Positions 1 through 8,462 of a stretch of DNA of 64,000 nucleotides are shown piece after piece; within the stretch, counting starts at the first letter, position 1; the number at the start of each line of letters is the position of its first letter. The position numbers and the translations under genes were made by a program. The DNA comes from Tenacibaculum sp. 190130A14a (GTDB lineage Bacteria > Bacteroidota > Bacteroidia > Flavobacteriales > Flavobacteriaceae), in contig NZ_OZ040189.1 of assembly GCF_964048965.1 (NCBI RefSeq), positions 682,001 to 746,000 of the forward strand, in the 5' to 3' direction. Under the pieces are notes generated by a model, which saw nothing but the letters and a program-made list of their open reading frames with translations, searched no databases and had not been told where the DNA came from.

Positions 1-173
1 TTTCGAGTTTGTTTGCGAATTCTTTCTAAATCTAGTTTACTCGATTTTTTATCAAAATAGAGTTTACTGTTGTCTTCTTTTTGAAATCGTTCTAATTTTT
101 CAAAAGATGTTTTTCGAGTTCTTTTATTGTGTTTTAAACTCGCAATCATAGCGGATGCACCTCCAAATCCCAT
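1..173 (-). CDS. Small protein, paralogue of the next gene (3' end cut by window edge)
   Basis: An open frame reads leftward from ATG at 173 and runs off the window, giving at least 57 residues. It starts MGFGGASAMIASLKHNKRTR and continues as a charged, Lys/Arg-rich segment with SFEKLERF and LDLERIRKQ. Its N-terminus aligns with the protein at 295-558 (GGFGPASEM, then N-R-R-K, then SF-K), so the two look like tandem paralogues. By analogy a C-terminal membrane helix is expected beyond the edge, but it is not visible. Function unknown. Confidence 0.55.
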   Translation of the reverse strand, partial: MGFGGASAMIASLKHNKRTRKTSFEKLERFQKEDNSKLYFDKKSSKLDLERIRKQTR

Positions 174-225
174 AGCAAATAATTTAAAGTTACACCTATA
201 AGTAGCTAAATATTTGAAAATGTTA

Positions 226-233
226 CAAATGTA
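226..233 (-). promoter_or_regulatory. Possible -7 element upstream of the edge-truncated gene
   Basis: The minus strand reads TACATTTG, an exact match to the Bacteroidota -7 consensus TAnnTTTG, about 50 bases before the ATG at 173. I could not find a convincing TTG at the -33 distance, so this rests on one half of the promoter only. Confidence 0.3.
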
Positions 234-239
234 TAATGG

Positions 240-272
240 AAATCGTCATTAAACAGATTGGAATGACGATTT
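240..272 (-). terminator. Hairpin after the small membrane-protein gene
   Basis: A perfect 11-bp inverted repeat (AAATCGTCATT / AATGACGATTT) has an 11-base loop and lies just past the stop of the gene at 295-558. No clear U-run follows on the minus strand, so it may be a weak terminator or an RNA-stabilising hairpin. Confidence 0.45.
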
Positions 273-294
273 AGATATACAACTTCTAGTGTAT

Positions 295-558
295 TTAATA
301 CTTGTAAAAACCTATAAAATAGGTAATGATTGCTAGGGCAATTATGAAGAATAGAACGAATCTTGTAAATCTTTTTCTATTCTCTTTTAGTACTTTTTCT
401 CTAATGATTGCTAATTCTTTTTGTGTAATCTGCTTCTTTTCGATTTTACCAGAAGAACCTTTTAAATTCCCTATTTTGTCAAAAGAACTTATAGGTTTTC
501 TTCTTAAGTTTTTAACCGTTTTATGCATTTCAGATGCTGGTCCAAAACCTCCTAACAT
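295..558 (-). CDS. Small single-pass membrane protein of unknown function
   Basis: This 87-residue protein has a polar, basic N-terminal two thirds and one hydrophobic helix at about residues 67-84 (FVLFFIIALAIITYFIGF), so it is probably a tail-anchored-like inner-membrane protein with a cytosolic N-terminus. The first ten residues (MLGGFGPASE) resemble the start of the neighbouring truncated gene at 1-173. It lies 5 bases downstream of the M48 protease gene on the same strand and is probably cotranscribed with it. I recognise no named family. Confidence 0.6.
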   Translation of the reverse strand: MLGGFGPASEMHKTVKNLRRKPISSFDKIGNLKGSSGKIEKKQITQKELAIIREKVLKENRKRFTRFVLFFIIALAIITYFIGFYKY

Positions 559-563
559 AGCTT

Positions 564-1328
564 TTATTTTCTGTGTTTTCGAATTGCTTCTTTGATTTTT
601 TCGATTCTATTTTCAGGGTCCGGATGTGTGCTTTGAAATTCTGGAACTCTGTTCGGACCTGCAGCAGCTTTTAATATTTCCATAACGCCAATTAAACTTT
701 CAGGGTTATAACCAGCATCAATCATTAATTTAACCCCTAGTTCATCACTTTCTAGTTCGTCACCTCTACCGTTTTTTAATAAGGTTTGCTGTCCAATACT
801 ATTGGCAAGTTGACCTAAATCTGCACCTACAGAAGCACCCATAGTTAAAAGTTTCCAGAAGTTTGCGTCGGTAATACGTTCATTTGAGTGTTTCCCTAAT
901 ACATGTCCAATTTCATGTCCTAATACGCCCGCAAGCTGATCTTCATTTTTTAACTTAGAAAATAGTGCATAGGTGATAAAAATTTGTCCCCCAGGTAATG
1001 CAAATGCATTGATTGCTCTATCATCTCTTAATAAATGAAATTCATATTGATATCCTGATTGTTTTGCAACAGTGTTATTGACCAATTTTGCTCCTACCTT
1101 ATCTACTAGTGCTTGAGCATTATCATTCGGGAATAAACCTCCATGTTGTTGTGCCATCCTTGGGGCTTGCTGAAGGCCAATTGCTATTTCTTGCTGAGGA
1201 GATAAACTAATGGCTTGCTTTTTTCCGGTATAAGGATTGATTTCTTGTTGGCTACATTTTCTTAGATATGCAAAAGCAACAATCGCGATACCAATTAGTA
1301 ATCTGATTCTAAAACTACCTCTTCTCAT
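564..1328 (-). CDS. M48 family metalloprotease, membrane-anchored
   Basis: This 254-residue protein has one hydrophobic segment at about residues 8-21 that would anchor it or serve as a signal peptide, with the peptidase domain probably in the periplasm. The zinc motif HEIGH is at 138-142, and the third ligand is expected in ESDELG at 192-197, as in M48/BepA-like peptidases. The C-terminal FQSTHPDPENRI (231-242) is also typical of the family. There is no TPR domain, unlike full-length BepA. BepA-like proteases degrade misfolded outer-membrane proteins; that role here is inferred from family only. Confidence 0.88.
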   Translation of the reverse strand: MRRGSFRIRLLIGIAIVAFAYLRKCSQQEINPYTGKKQAISLSPQQEIAIGLQQAPRMAQQHGGLFPNDNAQALVDKVGAKLVNNTVAKQSGYQYEFHLLRDDRAINAFALPGGQIFITYALFSKLKNEDQLAGVLGHEIGHVLGKHSNERITDANFWKLLTMGASVGADLGQLANSIGQQTLLKNGRGDELESDELGVKLMIDAGYNPESLIGVMEILKAAAGPNRVPEFQSTHPDPENRIEKIKEAIRKHRK

Positions 1329-1450
1329 TATTTTAAAATTTTTTGATTTTTTGTTGTTACTGTAAAGTTACAAAATAAAGAGATTTAACAACAAGCTGTT
1401 TTTTGTGTTCTTTAAAAGATGTAAATTTACCGAGCAAACAACAACACTAT

Positions 1451-3205
1451 ATGAAGACTCATTTTGAATTGAATGAAGTAACCAAAAAGTTACCAAAGCA
1501 CCTACATAAGTTTATTGTAAAACAGCCTTATGATGAATATACTGCTCAAAATCAAGCAGTATGGCGTTATGTGATGCGAATGAATGTAGACTATTTAAGT
1601 AAAGTGGCACATGAGTCTTATGTAGATGGATTGGAGAAAACAGGAATTTCAGTAGAGAGCATTCCTCATATGGAAGGGATGAATCGAATTTTAAAAGAAA
1701 TCGGTTGGGCTGCAGTGTCAGTTGATGGATTTATACCACCAAATGCATTTATGGAATTTCAGGCATACAATGTTTTGGTGATCGCTTCTGATATGCGAAC
1801 CATTGATCATATAGAATACACACCAGCTCCTGATATTATTCATGAGGCTGCCGGACATGCTCCAATTATAGCAAATCCAGAATATGCTGAGTATCTGCGC
1901 AGATTTGGAGAAATTGGAAGCAAAGCTATTTCTTCGGCTAAAGACTATGAAATGTATGAAGCCATTCGTTTATTGTCTATTTTAAAAGAGAATCCAAATT
2001 CAACAAAAAAGGAAATTAATGAAGCTCAAGAGAAAGTTGAGTGGTTGCAGAACAATATGGGAGAGCTTTCAGAAATGGCTCAAATTCGTAATCTGCATTG
2101 GTGGACCGTTGAATATGGGTTGATAGGAAGTGTTAATGATCCAAAAATTTATGGGGCAGGGTTACTATCTTCTATTGGAGAGAGTAAATGGTGTATGAAA
2201 GATGAGGTGAAAAAAATCCCATACACACTGGATGCAGCAAATGTAAGTTTTGATATTACGAAACCACAGCCACAGTTATTTGTGACTCCAAATTTTGCTC
2301 ATTTGAGTTTGGTGTTAGAGCAGTATGCAAATACTATGGGTATAAGAACAGGAGGTTTAAAAGGAGTTGAAAAATTGATCGATTCTAAAAATTTAGGAAC
2401 TATTGAACTGAGCACAGGAATACAAGTGTCTGGAATATTTACCAATGTGATTGCCGATGAAAGAAATCGACCAATTTATGTTCAAACAACAGGGCCCACT
2501 GCATTAGCAAATAGAGATAAGGAACTAATAGGACATGGAATCAATTATCATGCAGAAGGTTTTGGAAGTCCAATAGGAAAGTTAAAAGGAATTAATATTC
2601 CAATCGAAAATATGAGTCCGAGAGATTTGGAAGCTTACGGAATTTATGAAGGGCATGAAGTAACATTAGAGTTTGAAGGAGGCGTTAAGGTAGAAGGAGA
2701 AGTGATTACTGGTACAAGAGATTTAAGAGGAAGAATTCAATTGGTTTCTTTTAAAAATTGTACGGTAACACATGGAGATAAAGTGTTATTTCACCCAGAT
2801 TGGGGAATTTATGATATGGCGGTTGGAAAAGAGATAAAAGCAGCCTTTTCTGGACCAGCAGATATAAATTCTTTTGAAGATATTGGGAAAGTATCAGAAA
2901 CAAAAACACATAAAATTGTGTATTCTGCTAAGGAGAAAGAATTGTACAATTTATATTTGGAGGTGAGAACGATGAGGGAACAAGGGAATATTTCTGAAGA
3001 GAAGGTTGTAGCAACATTTATACGCGTAAGCCAAGAGTTTTCAAAAGATTGGTTATTGCCATTAGAGTTGTTGGAAATAGCCATAGAAAAGGATTTTTCA
3101 ATTAAAGAAAAGATAAAAACGTATTTAGAAAACTTGAAAGGTAACTCAAGTTACACGAACTTAATAGAAAACGGTTTACATTTGTTGCCTCAACATTCAA
3201 TGTAA
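1451..3205 (+). CDS. Long aromatic amino acid (phenylalanine-type) hydroxylase
   Basis: Tetrahydropterin- and iron-dependent monooxygenase of the biopterin-dependent aromatic hydroxylase family, 584 residues from ATG 1451. The frame can be extended to a TTG at 1403, but family-like sequence starts at MKTHFELNE. The iron facial triad is visible: HEAAGH at 131-136 (H131, H136) and E221 in WWTVEYGL. About 45 extra residues, predicted helical and charged, separate H136 from E221 compared with animal or proteobacterial enzymes. A C-terminal extension of some 300 residues has no obvious catalytic motif. Canonical bacterial PhhA is about 290 residues; the long form is common in Bacteroidota. Its pterin cofactor could come from the PTPS/FolE genes at 27-28 kb. 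The preferred substrate cannot be read from the sequence. Confidence 0.88.
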   Translation: MKTHFELNEVTKKLPKHLHKFIVKQPYDEYTAQNQAVWRYVMRMNVDYLSKVAHESYVDGLEKTGISVESIPHMEGMNRILKEIGWAAVSVDGFIPPNAFMEFQAYNVLVIASDMRTIDHIEYTPAPDIIHEAAGHAPIIANPEYAEYLRRFGEIGSKAISSAKDYEMYEAIRLLSILKENPNSTKKEINEAQEKVEWLQNNMGELSEMAQIRNLHWWTVEYGLIGSVNDPKIYGAGLLSSIGESKWCMKDEVKKIPYTLDAANVSFDITKPQPQLFVTPNFAHLSLVLEQYANTMGIRTGGLKGVEKLIDSKNLGTIELSTGIQVSGIFTNVIADERNRPIYVQTTGPTALANRDKELIGHGINYHAEGFGSPIGKLKGINIPIENMSPRDLEAYGIYEGHEVTLEFEGGVKVEGEVITGTRDLRGRIQLVSFKNCTVTHGDKVLFHPDWGIYDMAVGKEIKAAFSGPADINSFEDIGKVSETKTHKIVYSAKEKELYNLYLEVRTMREQGNISEEKVVATFIRVSQEFSKDWLLPLELLEIAIEKDFSIKEKIKTYLENLKGNSSYTNLIENGLHLLPQHSM

Positions 3206-3206
3206 A

Positions 3207-3515
3207 ATGGGATTATTTAATTTATTTAGAAGAAAAGATATGAGTAACGAAATACAAACGTATTTAGAAAAAGGAGCAATAATATTAGATGTACGTACTT
3301 TACCTGAATGGAATGACGGACATACAGAAGGAGCAAAACACATTGTGTTAAATACAATTCCTGAGAATATTGAAGAAATAAAATCATGGGATAAGCCAGT
3401 TATTGCTGTTTGTAAAAGTGGAGGAAGAAGTGGTCAGGCTGCGGATTTTTTAGCACAGCATGGAGTAGATATTATCAATGGAGGTCCTTGGCAAAATGTT
3501 GATCAATACATGTAA
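3207..3515 (+). CDS. Rhodanese-like domain protein
   Basis: A single rhodanese domain in 102 residues. The active-site loop is CKSGGRS (the Cys in the AVCKSGGRSG stretch), matching the Cx(3)GxRS pattern of single-domain sulfurtransferases. Family members carry persulfide on that Cys and pass sulfur to acceptors. The start ATG is one base after the hydroxylase stop, so the two are probably cotranscribed. A later ATG at 3240 (MSNEIQTYL) would remove an amphipathic MGLFNLFRRK leader. Probably cytosolic. The link with aromatic amino acid metabolism is positional only. Confidence 0.82.
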   Translation: MGLFNLFRRKDMSNEIQTYLEKGAIILDVRTLPEWNDGHTEGAKHIVLNTIPENIEEIKSWDKPVIAVCKSGGRSGQAADFLAQHGVDIINGGPWQNVDQYM

Positions 3516-3545
3516 CAAGCAATAAATTGATTTTAAATTATAAAG

Positions 3546-3590
3546 AAAGTCTTATATTTCATTCTTAAAATGATTTATAAGACTTTTTTT
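3546..3590 (+). terminator. Rho-independent terminator after the rhodanese gene
   Basis: A perfect 11-bp stem (AAAGTCTTATA / TATAAGACTTT) encloses a 19-base loop and is followed directly by a T-run. It sits 31 bases after the rhodanese stop and would end the hydroxylase-rhodanese transcript. Confidence 0.75.
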
Positions 3591-3662
3591 TATGTCAATA
3601 AGTTTTTTCTAAAGGTTTAAAATGATATTTTAGTGTCATCCTTAAATTATAAAATAAACCTT

Positions 3663-4520
3663 ATGATATTCAGTTTTTTAAAGAAAAAAAAAGAGAGTGC
3701 AAAATTTAATATATATGATACTTCTTTTTCTGAAGCATCCTTTGATTATACAGTAAAAGATGTGCAAAACAGAAAGGTGGATGCTATAATTTGTAGAGAG
3801 TTAATAAACAAAGAAGAGTGTGAAAAAATAGCGAAAATCTTATTGGAAAAAGAAAAGTTCAAAAAAGGAAATAAAGGGGATATAATAAATGAACCTAAAT
3901 CTATTGTATCTGCAGAATTAGATCATTTGATAACAGAATCCTACAAATCTTTTGTTCCAAAGTTTGAAAAAGTATATGAAGTAGATCTAATTGGTAAAAT
4001 CCGTGATTTGTTGAAAAGGTTAAATGAAGGGAAGGATGCAAAGCAACTTATTAAGGATAATACGGATTTGATTTCTCCAGCAAATTTTAGAATGATGCCA
4101 AGTTTGTTTTTACATTGTGGTAATCAATTTAATTATGTGTTTCCAAGAAACTATAATTTTTTATCTACTCAAGTAGAGGTACATAATCACCTGAGTTATT
4201 TTATGGTCATTCAAGAGCCTGAGGAAGGGGGACGTATTACACTTTATGATATTGGTTGGAATGAAGCAGAAGAATCTGTTTTTAGAACAAGTACGATCAT
4301 AACTTTAACAGGAGAAAAATTTGATTTAGATAAGAAGAATTCAAAAAGAGGTAATGTTAAATTAGACTTAAAGGCGGGTGATTTATTGATTTTCGCAGGA
4401 GGTGAAATTTGGCATCGTGTTGAAGAAGTAAGAGGTAATAGGAAGAGAATTACCTTTGGAGGTTTTTTAGGTTTTGGAAATAAGTCTAATACTAAAGACG
4501 ATTTATATATGTGGGCATAA
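3663..4520 (+). CDS. 2OG-Fe(II) oxygenase-like protein
   Basis: 285 residues from ATG 3663; a GTG at 3633 would add ten residues but nothing supports it. The C-terminal half has features of a prolyl-hydroxylase-like double-stranded beta helix: VHNHLSYF, then a glycine-rich EEGGRITLYD strand, then GDLLIFAGGEIWH and an RKRITFGGFLGF strand. The usual HxD pair is not clear, since the candidate reads HNH, so the iron-ligand assignment is uncertain. The N-terminal half is lysine-rich and unrecognised. It stands alone, convergent with the glycan locus and unrelated in sequence to the three PhyH proteins there. Confidence 0.6.
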   Translation: MIFSFLKKKKESAKFNIYDTSFSEASFDYTVKDVQNRKVDAIICRELINKEECEKIAKILLEKEKFKKGNKGDIINEPKSIVSAELDHLITESYKSFVPKFEKVYEVDLIGKIRDLLKRLNEGKDAKQLIKDNTDLISPANFRMMPSLFLHCGNQFNYVFPRNYNFLSTQVEVHNHLSYFMVIQEPEEGGRITLYDIGWNEAEESVFRTSTIITLTGEKFDLDKKNSKRGNVKLDLKAGDLLIFAGGEIWHRVEEVRGNRKRITFGGFLGFGNKSNTKDDLYMWA

Positions 4521-4566
4521 GGTTTCTTGTTTTTAGTTAAGTTGCAAAAAAAATATAGGTATATAA

Positions 4567-5505
4567 TTATATACCCAGTATTCTTCTGCCTATTTTTCGA
4601 ATTGGTTCTGGAGTTTTATGCCACAAGAGCTTAAGACCTCTTAGTTTTTCTGTTTTTATGGTTGGTGTATCTTCTCCCATGATTTTCATATACTGCTCGC
4701 GGGTAATTACGTTTTCTTTGTTAGTGTTGCTCCAAGATATAATTTCATCAATTTTTGCTCTAGTAAAAGAAGGTATTGAAGAATTTTCTCCTTTTTTATT
4801 GATTGCTAAAAAAGCTGTTCTTTGACCTGGATTGGGATAGGCAAAAGGCGGATAGTATATAGTGATTACCTCTTCGAAATATTTTTGAAACTCCTTTTTT
4901 ATATAATCTTCATGAGGGGATAGTAAATGTTTATGCATTTTATTATGTTCACTATCTAGATATGACCAGGTTACACCATCAATATAAAAAGGACCACCAA
5001 AAATACCTACATTAGAGTCGTAGTGTTCTACTTTACCACTTCTGTAAAGTAAAAGATTAAAATCTATTAAAGGTAAAAAGCATAATCCTCCTGGTTTTGT
5101 CCAGGATGAAATATTCTGAACAAACTGATTAAATTCATTCATGTTTTCTACATAACAATAGGCGCCCCACATACTTGATGTTATGTCCCAACAGTTATTC
5201 CATTGAGGATATATATCCTTAAAATTACCAAGGCGAAGCTCATTAATGTTTGGGTTGTTATGTTTTGTTTTAGCAAGCATGCTATTAGATAAATCTAACC
5301 CTGCTCGATGATGATTTGGAAATTTACTTAAAAAGTATCCTGTACCACAAGCCACATCTAGCCATTTGGAATTTTTTGATAGTAACTTGTCTAAAACTTT
5401 GATTTCGAATTCAGGAGAAGTTTTGTATGCTTCATTGTGAATGAACTTATCATCATAGTTATCTGCATAATATGCATCATATAGATTATTGATTACATCT
5501 TCCAT
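4567..5505 (-). CDS. SAM-dependent methyltransferase
   Basis: Class I methyltransferase of 312 residues. Motif I is WLDVACGTGYF at 48-58, followed by the acidic loop AGLDLSNSML expected for SAM ribose binding. A C-terminal tail of about 60 residues (after residue 250, ending PIRKIGRRILGI) is not part of the core fold. It is the last gene of the minus-strand glycan/oxygenase locus and its start overlaps the stop of the PhyH gene by one base. In ABC-dependent O-antigen systems a methyl cap can end the chain and be read by the Wzt C-terminal domain; that is a possible role here, not shown. Confidence 0.8.
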   Translation of the reverse strand: MEDVINNLYDAYYADNYDDKFIHNEAYKTSPEFEIKVLDKLLSKNSKWLDVACGTGYFLSKFPNHHRAGLDLSNSMLAKTKHNNPNINELRLGNFKDIYPQWNNCWDITSSMWGAYCYVENMNEFNQFVQNISSWTKPGGLCFLPLIDFNLLLYRSGKVEHYDSNVGIFGGPFYIDGVTWSYLDSEHNKMHKHLLSPHEDYIKKEFQKYFEEVITIYYPPFAYPNPGQRTAFLAINKKGENSSIPSFTRAKIDEIISWSNTNKENVITREQYMKIMGEDTPTIKTEKLRGLKLLWHKTPEPIRKIGRRILGI

Positions 5506-6428
5506 TATAGTTCAAAATTGGCTTTTAATGTGTGTAAAGGGGTATTCATGATAGCCTCCATTTCAGGTAAAGATTGAAAAGGTTGTTTTATTTCCTTTTG
5601 AGGTTTCTGAGAAATTAATTGGTCTTTCATTTGTTGGAAATTATTGATGTAGTTACCAAAAGTTCTTGCACCATAATAAGACAAATCTTCTCTTTTAAAC
5701 CTGTATTTGTTTAGTTCATTATTTGTGTTGTCAAATAAAGCCATTTCAAACTCATTAACATGTTTTGGAGCATAAGTAAGTTTAAAAGCAATTCTTTTTT
5801 TAAGCCAAGAGTTGTTTGGTCTTGATGCATGTATTAAAGCTTGATCATGAATAATAACTTCTCCTTTTTCTAAAACAACGTCTATTGCGTATTTTCTTAT
5901 AAGTTCATCATATACACTCGATAAATTTTCTTTTTTACCGTTACCAAGAGTTAAAAAGGAGAAAGGTTCGTGGTTAAAAGCTAATTTATGTGATTTTGGC
6001 ACTACTTGTAAGCAACCGTTAGAGGGAGTTGTTTTATCTATACCAGCCCAAATAGCGAATGGTTTTTCATATTTTTTTTGATCATAAAAGGAAGGATCAA
6101 TATGCCAATGAAAATTAGTTGATTTGGTTTTTTTGACTAATAAAACTGAATTGAAAAATTCATAGTCTTGTGTTAAGTATTTGTCTAAACCTTCCTTCAT
6201 TTTTTTATCAAAGAAATTATATACATCAACACATTGTTCGTCAGGAGTATGTATGTTAGGTAAAGTAGAGAAATCAAAAGAGTTAAACATTTTGTCTTTA
6301 AGCATGTTTTTTGTATACTTTTTAATTTCTCGGAGTTGTTTACGATTAAAAATTTTAAGAATTACATAACCATTTTCTAAATAATCATTATTTAGTTTTT
6401 CGTCTTTAAAAATTTTCATTTTAGTCAT
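5505..6428 (-). CDS. PhyH-type 2OG-Fe(II) dioxygenase, copy 1
   Basis: A 307-residue phytanoyl-CoA dioxygenase (PhyH) superfamily protein. Iron ligands are H109 and D111 in FHWHIDPS and H200 in ALIHASRPN; R212 in KKRIAFKL fits the 2-oxoglutarate carboxylate site. The opening MKIFKDEKLNNDYLENGYV is shared with the two neighbouring paralogues. PhyH proteins hydroxylate or halogenate diverse small molecules and glycan or lipid precursors; no substrate can be read here. The methyltransferase follows directly and the context is a glycan-export locus. An alternative start four codons in (MKIFKDE) matches the paralogues better. Confidence 0.83.
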   Translation of the reverse strand: MTKMKIFKDEKLNNDYLENGYVILKIFNRKQLREIKKYTKNMLKDKMFNSFDFSTLPNIHTPDEQCVDVYNFFDKKMKEGLDKYLTQDYEFFNSVLLVKKTKSTNFHWHIDPSFYDQKKYEKPFAIWAGIDKTTPSNGCLQVVPKSHKLAFNHEPFSFLTLGNGKKENLSSVYDELIRKYAIDVVLEKGEVIIHDQALIHASRPNNSWLKKRIAFKLTYAPKHVNEFEMALFDNTNNELNKYRFKREDLSYYGARTFGNYINNFQQMKDQLISQKPQKEIKQPFQSLPEMEAIMNTPLHTLKANFEL

Positions 6429-6446
6429 TTAGGTTTGGTTTTAAGT

Positions 6447-7376
6447 TTATTTTAATTCAAATTTTGCTTTAAGAGAATCATGAGGTAACTCCATTATACG
6501 CTCCATTTCAGCAAGTGTTTTATAGGGAAGAGTATCTGAATTTAAAACGGAGTTTTTCACAAAATCATTTTCATTGACGACTGATGAGTTAGTTTCAGGA
6601 TTGTAGTAACGACAGAGATTTGGAGATACTTCTGATTTGTTTATTTGATAAATATCAAGATGATTGTTTGTTCTATTGAAGTATGACAATTCAAGTTTAT
6701 CTACCTTTTTGGGTATAAGAATAATTTTAAAAGCAATTCTTTTCTTTAGATACGAGTTATTAGGATGGGAAGCGTGTAAAAGAGATTGATTGTGTATGAT
6801 AACTTCTCCTTTTTCCAAAGGTATATCAACAGAGTGTTTTTCAATGAGTTGATTGTATGTGTCTTTTATACTTGTACATCTTGCTGTTGAACCAATTTCT
6901 TTCAAGGGCATAGGTTCATAATCAAAACATAGTTTGTGGGACTTGGGGATAATTTTTAAGCAACCGTTCTTTTGTGTTAAATTATTGACTCCTCCCCAAA
7001 TATTAATGGGAGCTTCTAGTTCTTTTTGATTGTAGAAAGAAGGGTCAATATGCCAATGAAGTTTGTCGGCTCTATTTTTTTTTATTAGAAAAGTGGAATA
7101 AAAAAATTGATAGTCTTCGGAAATGAATTCAGATATTTTCTGAGTATAGATTTTTCTAAAGAAACTATGAACTTTCAAACATTTTTCATCAGGGGTTTGA
7201 GGATTTGGTACAGTAGAGAAATTGGCTTTGTTGTGTAACCTATCCGTAACTAAATTTTTAGCCATTTTTTTAATGGTATTGCAATCATCATTTGAGAATA
7301 ATTTAATTTTCACATACCCTTCTTCTTTTATTTTTTGGTTAAGAAGCTCATCTTTAAATACTTTTATTGAATTCAT
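6447..7376 (-). CDS. PhyH-type 2OG-Fe(II) dioxygenase, copy 2
   Basis: 309 residues, clearly homologous along its length to the copy at 5505-6428. The HWHIDPSFY motif (H109, D111) and the C-terminal PxHxSLKAKFEL-like ending are nearly the same in both. The distal iron ligand is H202 (LLHASHPN) and the 2OG arginine R214 (KKRIAFKI). All metal ligands are intact, so it should be active. The 18-base gap to copy 1 indicates one transcript. Divergence in the segment around residues 155-180 may set substrate preference. Confidence 0.83.
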   Translation of the reverse strand: MNSIKVFKDELLNQKIKEEGYVKIKLFSNDDCNTIKKMAKNLVTDRLHNKANFSTVPNPQTPDEKCLKVHSFFRKIYTQKISEFISEDYQFFYSTFLIKKNRADKLHWHIDPSFYNQKELEAPINIWGGVNNLTQKNGCLKIIPKSHKLCFDYEPMPLKEIGSTARCTSIKDTYNQLIEKHSVDIPLEKGEVIIHNQSLLHASHPNNSYLKKRIAFKIILIPKKVDKLELSYFNRTNNHLDIYQINKSEVSPNLCRYYNPETNSSVVNENDFVKNSVLNSDTLPYKTLAEMERIMELPHDSLKAKFELK

Positions 7377-7390
7377 TATAAAAAGAGGTT

Positions 7391-8311
7391 TTATGAGGTT
7401 AGAATTTTAGAAAAATAATGAGAAATAATTTTTGTAGGCTTTATATCATTGATAGGAGTTTCTAATATTTCATTAATTTTTTCATTTGAAATCTTTGCTT
7501 CTGGTGAGAATGAAACCTTAAACTTAGAGAATATTGGGAATTTTGTTTGATCCGAATAAAATTCTCTTAAAGTTTTTATCACTTCGTTTCTCATTTTTTC
7601 TTTTGGAATTTCATGTACGTTTATTGTTTGTTCATCTTCATAAAAATAACTAAAAGAGAACTTATCAACGTTTGAAGGTATTAATAATAGTTTATATGCT
7701 AGCCTATCTCTAAAAAAAGAGCGATTTGGAGAAGATGAATGAAAGATTCCTTGATCATGAATAATTACTTCTCCTTTTTTTAATGGTATTGCTAATGCAC
7801 GTTCTTGGATTAGTTTTTTGTAATCATATAAATGACTAATAAGAATGTTTCGGTTTGGAGCGTATGGGTAAAGAGGGAGAGCTAATTTATTTGACTTAGG
7901 AATTAATATGAGGTTCCCGTTTTTAGAGTTTGTAGATTTGAATCCAGCCCAAATGGAAATAGGTCTTCCAAACTTTTCTTCATCATAAATACTTAAATCA
8001 TAATGCCAAGGCAAGCTTTGAGATCTTTTAGGTTTATTTGCAATTGTAGCATTAAGGAATTCATAACCATATAACATATCTTTGATCTTCTGATTGATTA
8101 ACGACTCAAAAAAAGAATTGTAATCTAAATCATCAGCTCCATTGGTGTTAAAGCTCATTACATTATCATGATGAGGTTTCTTTTGATTTTTTATTTTTTT
8201 TCCAAACTTTTCAATTCTTCGTACCTCTTCGTTGTTAAAAAGTTTAATCTTTATAAATCCATTTTCTAGAAATTCTTGATTTAATTTTTGATCTTTAAAA
8301 TATGTTTTCAT
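7391..8311 (-). CDS. PhyH-type 2OG-Fe(II) dioxygenase, copy 3
   Basis: 306 residues, the most divergent of the three paralogues. Ligands are H103 and D105 (PWHYDLS), H191 (IFHSSSPN) and an arginine in FRDRLAYKL (R203). It shares the N-terminal FKDQKLNQEFLENGFIKIKLF pattern. It lies upstream of copies 1 and 2 in the transcription order, 15 bases from copy 2, and is preceded by a 151-base gap after the Wzt gene, so the four-gene oxygenase/methyltransferase group may have its own promoter there. Confidence 0.82.
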   Translation of the reverse strand: MKTYFKDQKLNQEFLENGFIKIKLFNNEEVRRIEKFGKKIKNQKKPHHDNVMSFNTNGADDLDYNSFFESLINQKIKDMLYGYEFLNATIANKPKRSQSLPWHYDLSIYDEEKFGRPISIWAGFKSTNSKNGNLILIPKSNKLALPLYPYAPNRNILISHLYDYKKLIQERALAIPLKKGEVIIHDQGIFHSSSPNRSFFRDRLAYKLLLIPSNVDKFSFSYFYEDEQTINVHEIPKEKMRNEVIKTLREFYSDQTKFPIFSKFKVSFSPEAKISNEKINEILETPINDIKPTKIISHYFSKILTS

Positions 8312-8462
8312 TACGTTGTGATTAGTTTTGTTGTTGATATTTTAATGTCTTTATTTATAAATTCTATAAAGTAAAATGTAGTTTAGAGATAACTTTTAAT
8401 CTTCTATAGCATTTAATAGTTGCCTTGATCCATATATAGTTTGGGGTGAAAATTTAATTTTG

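Noticed and set aside
1403..1450. Extended start (TTG 1403) of the aromatic hydroxylase
   Set aside because: The added 16 residues are unlike family N-termini and the ATG at 1451 gives a natural start.
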